From positions 4,462,001-4,526,000 of the forward strand of contig JAQFVV010012395.1 of NCBI GenBank assembly GCA_028023455.1: a DNA stretch of 64,000 nt, written 5' to 3'. The position numbers and the translations under genes were made by a program. Below are positions 38,577-49,726 of the stretch, in pieces. The stretch's first letter is position 1, and each line of letters opens with the position of its first letter. The notes below the pieces were generated by a model. The model was not told where the DNA came from and did no database searches. It saw only the letters and a program-made list of their open reading frames with translations. The DNA is from Epiperipatus broadwayi. Its lineage: Eukaryota; Onychophora; Udeonychophora; Euonychophora; Peripatidae.

Positions 38577-39820
38577 CTTCCTTATCAGCACTAATACCAG
38601 ACACTGAAGCATGAGGAGTAGAAGGTCTAACAATTTAAAGTAGACAATCTTAATGCATTTAAAGTGAAATAATCTTTGATATTAAAGATAAAGAGATGAT
38701 TCGTTTTCCCTTGTAATTTATGAACTGAATCAAATTAAAAAATCACCTTAAGTGTAGAATTGATATTATTTAACTATAAAATTGACTAGATTTTATGAAT
38801 TAAAATCTATAAAATGATGGGTACATGTACTTTTGGAAATATTTTTAAAACTGCAGGTAAGTTGATATTGAAGGTAGTTGATATATTAAAAAAGAAATTT
38901 CAGCAATAAACGATGTGAAAGATATCAATCATCAACCTAAATGACCAGAAAGAACCTATTTAACTATAAAGTTGTAAATAAACATGAATTGGTTAAAACC
39001 ATACAATTTGAGAATAATAGTTATCATGGCCAATGAATTTACATAGGTGTTGAACAGGTGACTTAATGTGGATATCCAGCAATAAAGATCAATGTTCCTT
39101 AATGGAGATGATGCTTACCAAATTACAGTGCCATCATAATTATAATTGAAATCATCACAGAGTAAAGTTATGTACAAAGAATGTGAAAATGATATGCAAA
39201 ACATCAGCAATATACTTGGCTTTAATAATTGACTAGATGGTTATAATATGTAATAGTTTAGAAAAGTGAATGAAAGATTATAATGAAAACAAATAATAAA
39301 AATAAACAAAACTTTTTAAGCAAAGACTGATCTCAGCAATACTTCAACGCTTTCAGCTGGGCAAATGTTGATTTTATAGATAAAATATATGGACATAATT
39401 TAAAAGTTGTTTGAAAAACGAGAAGTTGGAAAGATGTATTTGTTTTCATTATTAAAAATTATTTATTTAATATCTTTAGCAAAGGACTTAAAGCAGCAAT
39501 TCCTGCAGTGAAGCTAATTGAGTTTTTTTCTAGAATGTTTAAAGCCTTTGTATTTAATTTTCTGCAAATAAACTGCCAGAGATAGATTCTAGGACTGATA
39601 TTTTATACTCCTCTTTCGTACAATGTTCATGTATTGAAATAGAAATAAATATCTACATGACCAGATATGATGGAGACCATATTGGAAACTGGAATCTTTA
39701 TTCTCATTGTCCTTTTCATTTTGGTCTTTATTTATTTAGTGTATATTGATATGTTTGTACAGTTTTTAATCCTTCGGTCAAATATGTTCTCTTTCTTAAT
39801 TTCAAATATATATATCCCTG
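38577..39820. other. Gene-free AT-rich DNA
   Basis: No supported feature was found. Confidence 0.35.
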
Positions 39821-39942
39821 TGTAGTTTAGCACATTGATATAGCATCAGACTTCAAAATATGGGGTCCTAGGATCAATTTCGGTGATTCCAACTTCTAGC
39901 ACTTAAACTTCTCATGGGCTCTTAAGTAATAAAGCCATAACA
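39821..39942 (+). repeat. tRNA-derived SINE, family 2, copy a
   Basis: It begins TGTAGTTTAGCACATTGATA (A-box-like). It continues CATCAGACTTCAAAATATGGGG, then a B-box-like TAGGATCAATTTC, and ends ACTTCTAGCACTTAAACTTC…TAAGTAATAAAGCCAT. The same series of blocks occurs at 47705-47822 (AATGCCAGACTT, ACTTCTAACCCTCAAATTTC, AAGCAATAAAGGCATT) and partly at 46630-46690. Copies are well diverged, so the family is old. Confidence 0.55.
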
Positions 39943-39964
39943 AAATTACAAGTATGTTGAAGCG

Positions 39965-40065
39965 CTGGCAGGAGAAGCTATATACAGTATTCTTGTAAAT
40001 CAATAAATAAGTAAAAGCTGAGCGCTTTCGAGGCGTATTGCCTTATTTTCATAGCTATAAAAATA
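39965..40065 (-). repeat. Possible Penelope-like element 3' UTR fragment
   Basis: The reverse complement reads GCTATGAAAATAAGGCAATA then CGCCTCGAAAGCGCTCAG and resembles the sequence downstream of the GIY-YIG fragment at 48440-48490 (GCTTTGAAAATGAAGACATC then GTTCCTTCGAAAGCGCTAAG). It is short, and only the shared block supports it. Confidence 0.35.
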
Positions 40066-41034
40066 AATAACGCAGAGTACTGTGTAGATGGTAATATGCA
40101 AATTATATGTAAATTGTTTAATTTGTCCAAGAAATATCAAAGCAAGTGTCGCATCTGTTAATGGAGTTATTGTTGTCAGTGATAAAACAAAAACATGCTT
40201 CCTTGATTTTTCATTTACAGTCATTTTTCTCAATGCAAACTATTGCAAATGTTTCTACATATTTCAAGTACATTTTAATTATATAGAGAACCAATTTATT
40301 TTGGAATGTCACATGTCAGTGTTCAAAACATTTTGATGTTTTAATCTATACTGACAATTATATGTTCATTAAAGAAATGGGATTTTCAATTTAAAATATT
40401 TATTATTTTCCCAAATGAGAAGCTAGTAAATTAGTGCCATAGTAGAGTGACAGAATCAAATGCTAAGGTTCTGAGGTGAAGCTTAACCAATGTCACGCGA
40501 GCCACTTAATTAACCATTTGTCCTTTGTAATGGTAGAGAGGTAATGTTAATGTTCAAGTTTCTGAATTAAATCGTAACTTGTTATTTCTGGTGTTCAAAC
40601 GACACATGATCTCCAAAAAGATTAATCATTTAATTATTACATTAAATTGTATTTATTTGTTATAAATTTGAATTTTCTTCAATTTCATATTTTTTTTACT
40701 TAAATATAGTTTTTTTTTAAATTCTAAATTAACAATGAAGTGCATTCTATTTTTTTTTTTAATATCATATGTCTTTTAATTGATATATTTAAACTGTGTG
40801 GGATAGTTATCATTATATTTATTAAAATATGAACTATAAAGTGTAAATTGATGATTTAACACTTGTAATTTTGCCATAGACATGATGAATTTAAACATAA
40901 ATAATAGGATTAGAATATTTGAAATCTATTTTGGAAAATGCAGGACTTATTCTTTCTTTTTTACACCGTTTAATTTTTTATTAGCGTTATATTTATAGAT
41001 TGCTGTATATTATCCCCTCTTCCCCCATATACAG

Positions 41035-41099
41035 GAGATTCTTGGGCCTGCTTGTGTAATGAAGATAACCAAAGAAGAAAGAAAAAGGAGTCAATTTAG
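41035..41099 (+). CDS. Candidate terminal coding exon with basic tail
   Basis: The block follows a good 3' splice site (CCCCTCTTCCCCCATATACAG). Entered in the phase left by 19844-19898 it reads G-DSWACLCNEDNQRRKKKESI then TAG at 41097-41099. The basic QRRKKK run could be a nuclear-localisation signal, which would suit a nuclear SUMO-binding protein. AATAAA follows at 41157-41162, giving a short 3' UTR. Alternatively, in the other phase the block is open for 90 nt up to a weak GTAAAT donor at 41125, so the terminal-exon reading is not unique. The gene is not recognised. Confidence 0.38.
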
Positions 41100-41156
41100 T
41101 ATAGTTGATGTTTTATTAAGATGGGTAAATTAGGCAATCCTGGGTTTGAAATATGA

Positions 41157-41166
41157 AATAAATAAA
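41157..41166 (+). terminator. Possible poly(A) signal of the candidate gene tail
   Basis: AATAAATAAATT holds two overlapping AATAAA hexamers about 60 nt after the candidate stop codon. An A-run follows at about 41172, which could instead mark a retroposed 3' end. Confidence 0.3.
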
Positions 41167-41454
41167 TTATGAAAAAAAAAAAAAAATTGAATTGGGATGA
41201 TGAGATCACAAAGGGATAAGTTCCAATAGATGAGCAACCCATAAGCTGATAAATATAATACATCTATACTCTTTTCTTATTTCTATACATTCACTCTCCT
41301 ATGACTCTAAAGTTTTCATTTCTGTTAGATATTGGGCTGGATGGTCAGACCATACTTCTGGCATCATATAGCTAGATTTTTACTTTTGTTAAGAGAGAGG
41401 TCTGTTTATAATAAACATTTTTTATTCAATTGTTTTGATTATATTCTTCCATTT

Positions 41455-43880
41455 TAGCAGTGATTTGTGATGTGATGCACTGTGACTTCTCCTTAGGAGT
41501 CAGGAATTCAGCAACTATGCCTAGAGAAACCTGTTAGCCACTTTACCATCCCTTTCTATTCTCCACCCTAAGTTTTCCCATAATCTGCTCCATCTTATTT
41601 CCACAACATAATCTTTGTCAACTCCATGATCTTCATATCTAAATCCCCCTTATCTTTACTTAGCATAAAAACCAATAACTCACTTTCTGTATAATTACTT
41701 TGAATATTTAATCTTCCATAACTTCATTATTTGAACCCTTTCTGCTTCCAAGCATTTACATTGAAGTAACAGATGCCTAATATTATCTATGCCTTCCTTA
41801 CACAACTTGCAGACTAAATCACCCATATTTTTCCATTTACATGTACATTCCCTTGTTGCTAAAGATCCCGTTCGAGCCTTAAACAATAAACTACTTTCCT
41901 TACTATTATCATAAATTAACTCGCACTCAATGTTCCGTTTACTTCTATATATATTTAAATTTTTTTTTCTCTCCATACTAGTTCTCAATCTCTCCAATTC
42001 TCTATTCTTTATTAATGCATCTATTCTTCTATCCCACTCCTTACCACTATAACACTCAACAATCCTCCTAACATAGTCATCCCACCTTTTGTACAAGTAT
42101 ACTGACATAAATTTTTTATCCAAATCTTCTGCATACCACATTACCTTTCTCACCCAACTTGTTGCCTGCCCTTTACTTGTAACCAAATTAAATACTATTT
42201 TGGCTATTCTTTTATTATCCATAAACTGCAATCTACCGGACATTTTCAATTTGCTTTTTGCATCCCTCATATAAAAACTTGACCATCCCATTTCTCCATG
42301 AATTGCCTCCTTTGCTGTCCACATCTCTGCATCTAATGCATGTCTTCCTACTTCCCTTTGTACTTTTTCTAAGTAATCTAATACCCCTTTACTAACACAT
42401 AATGCATCATTGCCGTATGTTAACCCTGCTACTGCCACTCCCATACAATTCTAGCTACATCATATTTATTATATGAAAACATTGTTAATTTCTTTATCAA
42501 TCCCTTTTTTTTCTTTGCTTCATTTATCAATTTTTTCTCCCATTCATCCAAGCAATTTTTCTGATTACTCAAGATGATTCCCAAATAACTATATCTATTC
42601 ACCACACATAACTTTATATCCCCAATAAGAAATCTTTGTCTTCTCTTTCCCCAGTATTCACCATCATTATATTTGATTTTTCTTCACTAAATTTAATCCC
42701 CATATCTTTACCCACCCTTGCATATGTTCTCAGCATAACTTCCATATCTTCTCTTCTTTCTGCACACAAAAAGACATCATCTGCAAAAAAAAAGACCCGA
42801 CAATATATATACTTCCTTGCCACCTATTAACGGTATCTCCATCCCTCTTCCTAGTCTTTCTATTGCTGTCTCCATTTCACTCAAATACAACAAAAACAAA
42901 ATAGGTGACATAGGGCATCCTTGCCTTAGTCCCACCCCATTTTTAACTTTAACTGATTCTATATCCCCTAATTGTTATGTAATTATTTTCATATAATTTC
43001 TTACTAACATCCACTAAAGCTTCATCCATTCCCAGATTTACTAAACTTATCCATATTCTATTTCTATTCACTCTATCATATGCCTTCTCTATACCTATAA
43101 AACTCATATATAACTGTCTACCTGAATTCCTACTCATATTCATAAATTGTGTAACTACAAATAAACTATCTCCTATACACCTATCTGACCTGAAACCTCC
43201 TTGCATTTCCCCCACTACATTATTTTCTTCCATTCATTTTGCAACTTTTCCAGTCACCATATATGAAAAAACTTTATATAAAACTGATGTTACCGCTATC
43301 GGTCTATAATTATTTAACTTTCTATGATCCTTACCTTTTCCTTTAAATAATAATCTTACTCTCGTATTATTCCAACTACTAGGAAAAACTCTCTTCTGTG
43401 CCATCTTATTAAAACATGATAATAACTTTACTTTTGCCCTACGCCCTAAATTCATTACCAGCTCTGCTGCCCATCCATCTAAACCTCTTGCCTTTCCACT
43501 TCTCAATTTCTTCCCTGCCTCATTCAGTTCATTTTCTGTAAACCTAATATTCCCATTACTATATGCTTTCATATTTTCTATCCCTCTGTCCTTCACATCT
43601 AACATCTTTTCTATATCCATTACATATCTATTTAAGATTCTCTCTACCTCTTCTCTAGAGCTACACTCTATTCCCTTCTCATCCAGAAATGCTATCTCTC
43701 TCCCCTAAATTTCTCCTTTTAATGTAATTCCAAATTTTTTTACTCCCATCTCTTCCACTTTTATTAATATCATTCAATAATTTAAATATTTAGTTTCATT
43801 CTCTCTCTCTATAATTATCTATTTTAGCTAACTTCTGTGTAGCCATTATGCTCAGCCATGCCCCCTGGTGCCTTAAAACA
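41455..43880 (-). mobile_element. LINE (non-LTR retrotransposon), copy B, 5'-truncated
   Basis: The reverse strand encodes a broken non-LTR reverse transcriptase with 3' UTR toward 41455. It shares that left end and many internal blocks with copy A at 32430-35100. The protein parts are described in the next entry. The endonuclease domain is not seen, so the copy is probably 5'-truncated, as LINE insertions often are. Its decay is moderate. Confidence 0.85.
41695..43720 (-). pseudogene. Non-LTR reverse transcriptase with C-terminal Cys/His motif, broken
   Basis: Read 5' to 3' on the - strand, the first frame (43620-43234) holds KARGLDGWAAELV and NYRPIAVTSVLYKVFS, the RT fingers. The next (43233-42949) holds GFRSDRC and IEKAYDRVNR. 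A third (42823-42614) holds the catalytic FADDVFL and MGIKFSEEKSNIMM. The last (42444-41695) holds the C-terminal region with CKWKNMGDLVCKLCKEG then IRHLLLQC, a C-x2-C..H..C motif typical of non-LTR elements. Breaks separate all four frames. The clade is uncertain (an I- or Jockey-like lineage is possible). Confidence 0.88.
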
Positions 43881-43899
43881 AACAAATCATTCTATCTCT

Positions 43900-46100
43900 A
43901 GATTTAAAGTGAGTACCCATTTCCCCATTTTTGTAATGACTTCATGAGTATGTATCCACACGTGCGCGCATACATTTTTTTTTTTTTCAAATTAATTCGG
44001 GAATTTTTAAAGTCAAATATTTGTAACTTTTTTTTTTTTTAAAAAAAATCCTAATGACAATCTTATTATGATAAAATATAATTATATATATATATATTTC
44101 TCAACAAAGGTGCGAAAAATGCATATTTAAGTTAATAGTGTTCAGCCATTATACGGCATCATCCATAATTTAGCTTTGCACTTTTGGTTTAATTAACTTG
44201 CACCGTTTTCTATTTTAATATTTATGATAATTCTTTGAATAGCATAACATCTATTTGGCTTATTATCCTCTGGGAATAAAAACATCTGCCTGTAAGAGCG
44301 ATTGTGTTGGAGACTAGTCTCATTACGTGTGGGAGGGGAAAGCAGGTCGTAACATTTTTGATTCATCGCCGGATTCTATTTTGATGGAGTATGGTCTAGG
44401 GTCAAAGTGTATCGTGAACTTGTTACAATGTGGTCCCGCTAACCAGAGGTTATTAATGAGTAGGGATTTGATTTTAAGATGTTCACGTCTTATCGTGTGT
44501 TTTTCTCAAGATGGATTCGTGGTTGTTAAAGGAAGGCGAATTGGAGCATGCTTCATCTAGTCATTGATAGATAATACATGGATTTAAAATTGTTACACTA
44601 TGTCTCTGGGTAATATTTTTCATAATGATGGAGAATTTTTATCTCACCCATTTTTATTACCGGATTATTTTGCTATATCTGGTAGGTATAGAAAACTGAA
44701 TTTGATTTTTCACTTTTGGTGATGGTATATATTTTATAAAAATTTAAAATGTATATTAAAAATATTTAGCTTTTTTAAAAAATTAAATAATTCGAGATTT
44801 TTTATTTCAGTTGCCATATTTATTTATTTAAAAAAGTAAAACATTACATAAATAATCTTTGGTGGGAAAAAAGTGAAATAGGGTTATATATGGTAATCGC
44901 TTTAATGACCCCCCTCCCCTCTCCAAGTTTTCGATTATTAATCTTGTCAGGGCACTGTTTGTTGTCACAATGAAATTAATTGTCCAAGTCAGACAAGTTT
45001 TTTTTTTTTTTAAAAAAAATTAAAATTGTGGTTAAAAATAAACTTTTAAAAAGATATGTATATTTATTAATTATAAAATATGAGTGTATTTGCGTGCATT
45101 TTTGTAAAATATCTACGTATACTATGTGAAGATTACTGGCTTGCGCGCCCACACACATAAATACATACACCTCAATTTCATCCATTTTTTTTTTTATTAA
45201 CACTTTGTTTGGGTCTCCCTTTTACTCGTCGTATCATCTGAAACAACAATGGTGTTTTGTTACCATAGCGATATGATCCGAGAATTACAATTTCTTGATG
45301 ACTGTGAAAGGCATTTTGAGCAATCATAGATTAAAAGGGATGGGGTGGCGGCATCGATGGGAGGCATTTTGCAATTAAGTACAAAGTTAATAATAATAGC
45401 GATCGGTCGTATTTCCGCCCGTTTGTGTTTAATATGTTCCCGTAGCAGAAGGACACATTAATGAAATCGAAGGATGTACGCATTACGTAAGACAATAAAA
45501 CTGCAAAATATCGGCGAAACATGGCATTACATAATGCCTTTTTTTCATGGAGTGATGTAACTTGATAAGCACTTATCAACAGTTTTGGCATTACAAGAAT
45601 TCATTATTCAGATAGTCAACATTTAAAACCGGGAGTAGTTGTCCCATTTTAAAGATCTTACTTCTAATAACCCTAACATTCCAGGTTAACCGAAATATTG
45701 AGTTCAAGATCGGTAGCACTTTTAAATGTCTAACAAGCGAAATTGATTTTGACAGAGCAAGCGTGAATTTAATACAGCTTCGGATTAAGCGGGGGGGGGG
45801 TTAATTTAATCAGCTGTTTCTCTCGTCCTCTCTTCATTAAAAAATTATTTAAATTCTTGCGGTTGTAATTATTAAAAGACAGTACATGTCTTATACATTT
45901 ATTATATTAGTAAAACGGGTGCATCACATGGTCAAAATAAAGTGTATCCGAATGATGAAATTTATAATTAGAAGTAAACTGCAGTAGCAATAATATCTTA
46001 CAATTTCATTTGTATAAGTAATCTCTTAGGATATCTGAAAGTTCTATCTTGAAACGAGAAAGAAATAACGAGAGTTATATCTTTCGTGTGTAAAAGTAGA
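43900..46100. promoter_or_regulatory. CpG-richer, gene-proximal-looking region
   Basis: CpG dinucleotides, rare over most of the window, are common here, for example at 44330-44560 and 45215-45560. The composition is less AT-rich. A 77-codon open frame at 44327-44560 and an ATG in good context at 44511 (CAAGATGG) exist but match nothing I recognise. An unmethylated promoter or first-exon region is an inference. A poly-G run (about 45791-45799) and long T/A runs are also present. Confidence 0.35.
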
Positions 46101-46629
46101 TTATTTTTGGTATGTATTGTTGTAAGGCTCTTCATTGTTTGGTAATATAACTATAAATTTGAGATCAGAAAAAGTTCTTGCAAAGTACCATTCACAAGTA
46201 ATAAAAGAATTATGGTTTGGTCATGGGGTATTTTTTTTAATAAAATAAATTAGTCTGTAGAGAAAATATCCTATTGTCTAGTTATTCCCCCTTTGCCCAT
46301 GGCAGAAGATTTTTCATATCTTTTGAAATTCGGATTATTGTACTTGTGAATATTAATATATATATATATAGCATTGTGTGCATAACTATATAAATTTTGT
46401 TCATAGGTTAGTGCTCATTCATTAATGATTCATTTCCATATATATGGTCATCTGCTTGGTTTATAATTGGTGACTGTAAAAAAAACTGGGGAAAGAAGTT
46501 ATATATTGCTGTAGATTACAAAACTATTTTCAATCAGTCTTCTCATCCATTCTACAATGTATAAGCATTCTTATTCCATTCTAAATGTCTAATAATGATA
46601 TTGTCACTTCTAGTTTTCCCCGCGTAAGT

Positions 46630-46690
46630 TCTAAATTGCATTCACCCATGTCACTTTCAGCACCTAAATTTCTTATGAACTCCAGAGGGA
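46630..46690 (+). repeat. tRNA-derived SINE, family 2, partial copy
   Basis: ACCCATGTCACTTTCAGCAC followed by CTAAATTTCTTATGAACTCC matches the 3' half of the SINE at 47705-47822 and 39821-39942. The 5' half is missing or unrecognisable. Confidence 0.4.
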
Positions 46691-46699
46691 TTTTTTCAG

Positions 46700-47700
46700 G
46701 GCCCCTATTTCAGACACTTTCTTAAACATCATATGATTCCTTACTTTTATCAAATTCTTATTAAAAAATATATCCCCATTATTTTAAAGCTATAAAGAGC
46801 TTATTAAAATTTATGCTCTTTCTCTAGATATTAAAATACTAGTATAAATTGTGGCTAGAATTGGTAACAATAAGTATTATCTCTTTAATCGGAGTTCTCA
46901 TTCTTGGTTTTTCAGCCTTCCTTCAAAGAATTTAGTAACATAATATATATATTAACATAATATATATATTAGGCTCACTAAATTTTTCTCAAAAGCTGGA
47001 CAACACTTCAAAACAAAGTGAGCATATAATATGTATACGTAAAGGGATATGAGAGTCAAATGAAAAAAAAAAATTGTTTAAAAAAAACTATGAGACTTCA
47101 AGCTAAAAAAGATGAATCATGGGCTCAGCATTCATAAATATACTGGATTCTGGAACCAATAGTAAAGGTTGCATCATATAATTGTATTGATATTGTGTTC
47201 AATATTTGTCAGCCAAATTCAGACTTCCTGTGGCCAATATTAGATCGCTAACTGCTGATCTAAAGAAAATTCTAAGCTTGTTTGAAAATTTTCAGCTACT
47301 GGCGAAGGGTACAATTTCCAAACTTATCTCTGATTTGAATTCTGTGCAACAGATGTATCCAAAATAAAAGTCACTGAGAAAAGAAATAATTTGATATGAA
47401 AATCAATCTGAAGAGAATCTTTTGAGATATCTTGCTGCATATGAGATGTGCCAGATGTATATAAAGTTTGTATCAATTTGTACATTAATATCTTTAGACA
47501 TATCTCATCATAAATTGTATTTTAAATCTTGATTTTTCAAGTTTTTTATGTAAACCATCATTTGATTAGAATTATTGGTAAAAGCTAAACAAAAAAATTC
47601 AACTATTGAGTATGTTTGCAAATCTTTTTAAATCTCATAATTAAGGTTTTTAATTTAGATTATTTTTATTAAATAATATGATAAAATCAAAATGTCATGC
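46700..47700. other. Gene-free AT-rich DNA
   Basis: The segment 46935-46970 contains ACATAATATATATATTA twice. Otherwise no supported feature was found. Confidence 0.35.
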
Positions 47701-47704
47701 ATGT

Positions 47705-47825
47705 TTTGGTGTAATAGTAGAATGCCAGACTTTGGAATTCAAATTTGACAGATCCATGTCCATTTCTGTCACTTCTAACCCTCAAATTTCTTTTTGAATT
47801 TTCAAGCAATAAAGGCATTCAATTA
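47705..47825 (+). repeat. tRNA-derived SINE, family 2, copy b
   Basis: It shows TTTGGTGTAATAGTAGAATG then CCAGACTT, a TCAAATTTGACAGATC-like B-box region, CACTTCTAACCCTCAAATTTC and AAGCAATAAAGGCATT. The order is the same as at 39821-39942. Divergence is high. Confidence 0.5.
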
Positions 47826-48049
47826 TTTTTCTGAAATCTAAATTTTGATATAAATCTTTTTTATTAAAATTTAGGCTTTTATATTGTATACAAAATCAAA
47901 AGTCAAATATGAAACACAGACTTTAACTTCATCATTATTTAAGTCCAAACCTCATTCTCCAATCAGCAATTCATGTATTAATTGCAATGGAAACTAATAT
48001 TAACATAGTATAATGATATATTTACTAAAAACTACCTCCAATATACACC

Positions 48050-48500
48050 CAGCAGGCCGTGTATAAAATAGTTTGCCCAGAAAACAATTGTCATGCTTCA
48101 TATTATGGGGAGACCAAAGCTTCTGTCCACACAAGGTTGCTACAACATAAATACGCGTACAATAAGGCGCTCGCAGATCCTTCTCACTCTTCCATCTTTG
48201 CACAACACAAAGCCACTACAGGCCACCCATGTGTGCTGGACAATCCGTGATGTGCGGTGAGCGACACGAGATGAAAAGAAAAATTAAGGAGGCCTACTTC
48301 ATTAATTTAGACGTGGACTCATTAAATAAAAGAGACACGTTTTACGCAATCTCGAAGAAATGGCAGACGTGATTTGAATAATTTTGCATCTGTTGAATTA
48401 AATAAATAAATAAATGAACATCGGTATTAGAACTATCTACAGCTTTGAAAATGAAGACATCGTTCCTTCGAAAGCGCTAAGTATAGAAATAAATATATTA
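48050..48500 (+). pseudogene. Penelope-like element fragment: GIY-YIG endonuclease end
   Basis: The frame at 48059-48250 reads YKIVCPENNCHASYYGETKA then SVHTRLLQHK and IFAQHKATTGHPC. This is the GIY-YIG nuclease layout of Penelope-like retroelements: Y-K-I-x-C, then Y-x-G-E-T, then R-x-x-x-H. A stop and frameshift near 48249 move the frame, which then reads ERHEMKRKIKEAYFINLDVD and ends KKWQT, the usual C-terminus. The reverse transcriptase part is absent, so the copy is 5'-truncated. The 3' UTR probably runs to about 48500. Confidence 0.8.
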
Positions 48501-48653
48501 GAGTTTAGTGTGGAGATATTACCATAAAATATCTGATCATTACATATATAAACCACACATTTAATTATTTAATAGTTAAATTATTACTTACATAGATAAT
48601 TAGTTTAGAAACAATCTTAATTTTCCTGAAGGTTTGTGATGATGGTGTTCTAG

Positions 48654-48901
48654 TTGTATTTTTATATTGGACTATTTCCATTATCTAATATTTGTATTGA
48701 ATGTCTTTAGAAAAATTTAACTTTATTTAAATATTCCAAATACATTCAACTATTAGTAATAGCACAGCAAACATACTAACCTGTTTGATGTGCTATTACT
48801 AATAGTAGAATGTATTTGGAATATTTAAATAAAATTAAATTTTTCTAAAGACATTCAATACATATATTAGATGATGGAAATAGTCCAATATAAAAATACA
48901 A
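48654..48901. repeat. Near-perfect 248-bp foldback element
   Basis: The left arm 48654-48766 and the right arm 48789-48901 (113 bp each) are inverted repeats with only a handful of mismatches, around a 22-bp loop. Paired blocks include TTTTTATATTGGACTATTTC and CTATTAGTAATAGCACA with their reverse complements. No reading frame is present. High arm identity suggests a recent insertion or arm homogenisation. No clear target duplication was found by eye. Confidence 0.85.
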
Positions 48902-49532
48902 TTAATCTTAATCATTATATAATTTTCGTTATATATGTATATTATATATAGAAATATAATTAACATTGGAAATTGATGTTTGAAAGATGTTACTGTAGCA
49001 CAGCTGACGAGAATGTGCACTTGATTATTTTTTAGATTTCTATTGGTTAGTTAAAAAACTTTGGAAAAAATCTTATATTGAATAATGATTTTCTTTATTT
49101 TTTTGCAGGATCTTTTTTTTTAAGTGTTTGTAGTATTTACTAAAATATGCACAAACAATTTTTTATGCTATGGTTATAAGGGTTTCTGTGTTTGAAACTT
49201 CTGACTTCATTTAAGAAATCATTTTATATCGCATCACAAGCATCCTTAATACAAAAATCTAACAATTGCAACATTTATATTTATTGGTTAGGTATTTTTT
49301 CATTTTAACTGAGAATAATTTGGAATATTTTTTAAATCAAAAGTATTTTAAGTATTCTTTCACATTATATTGCCAAATTGAAAGCTTTTCTAGGAAAATA
49401 GGAAATTTGAAAGAAAAAGCATTAAAAATGAAAATTGTTTTGAAGTTAATAAATACATTTAAGTCTCCTTGTATGCATCATAATCTTATTCTATATCTTC
49501 AAAGTACTTAATTTAATAAGCATGTATTACAG

Positions 49533-49726
49533 ATGTTATATAATGAGCTTTAATAGCTCTTAACAAGTTTTTCCAAATATCCCTATCCCTAGACCGGTTT
49601 CTAGCTTTTGGCTTTTCTCAGTGAGGCGTTAGGATATTCAGACAGAGCCAAAAGTTAGAAACCTGTTTGGGGATAGGGATATTCGGAAAAGCTTGTTAAG
49701 AACTATTACAGCTTATTATATAACAT
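49533..49726. repeat. 194-bp foldback element with GC-richer arms
   Basis: The left arm (ATGTTATATAATGAGC…AGCTTTTGGCT) and the right arm (AGCCAAAAGTTAGAAACC…ATTATATAACAT) are inverted repeats of about 82 bp. Shared core blocks are TATCCCTATCCC and GGGATAGGGATA. The spacer TTTTCTCAGTGAGGCGTTAG with ~10 more bases is unpaired. The family is unknown. It carries no coding capacity. Confidence 0.8.

Larger units (their letters stand above)
19899..41034 (+). other. Putative ~21-kb intron between two candidate exons
   Basis: This is inferred only if the exons at 19844-19898 and 41035-41099 belong together. The interval starts GTAAGT and ends in a pyrimidine-rich tract plus ACAG. It contains two hAT-like elements, a foldback element, a SINE, LINE relics and long unassigned AT-rich tracts. 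Other exons could be hidden in it. Confidence 0.3.

Noticed and set aside
40000-40336. Overlapping 77- and 82-codon frames on opposite strands
   Set aside because: Neither has a recognisable motif. The region overlaps a probable Penelope 3' UTR fragment.
44327-44560. 77-codon open frame in the CpG-richer region
   Set aside because: Not recognised and no splice or start context that decides it. Kept only as part of the regulatory-region note.
45331-45591. 86-codon open frame on the - strand
   Set aside because: No motif. It is likely chance in a less AT-rich stretch.
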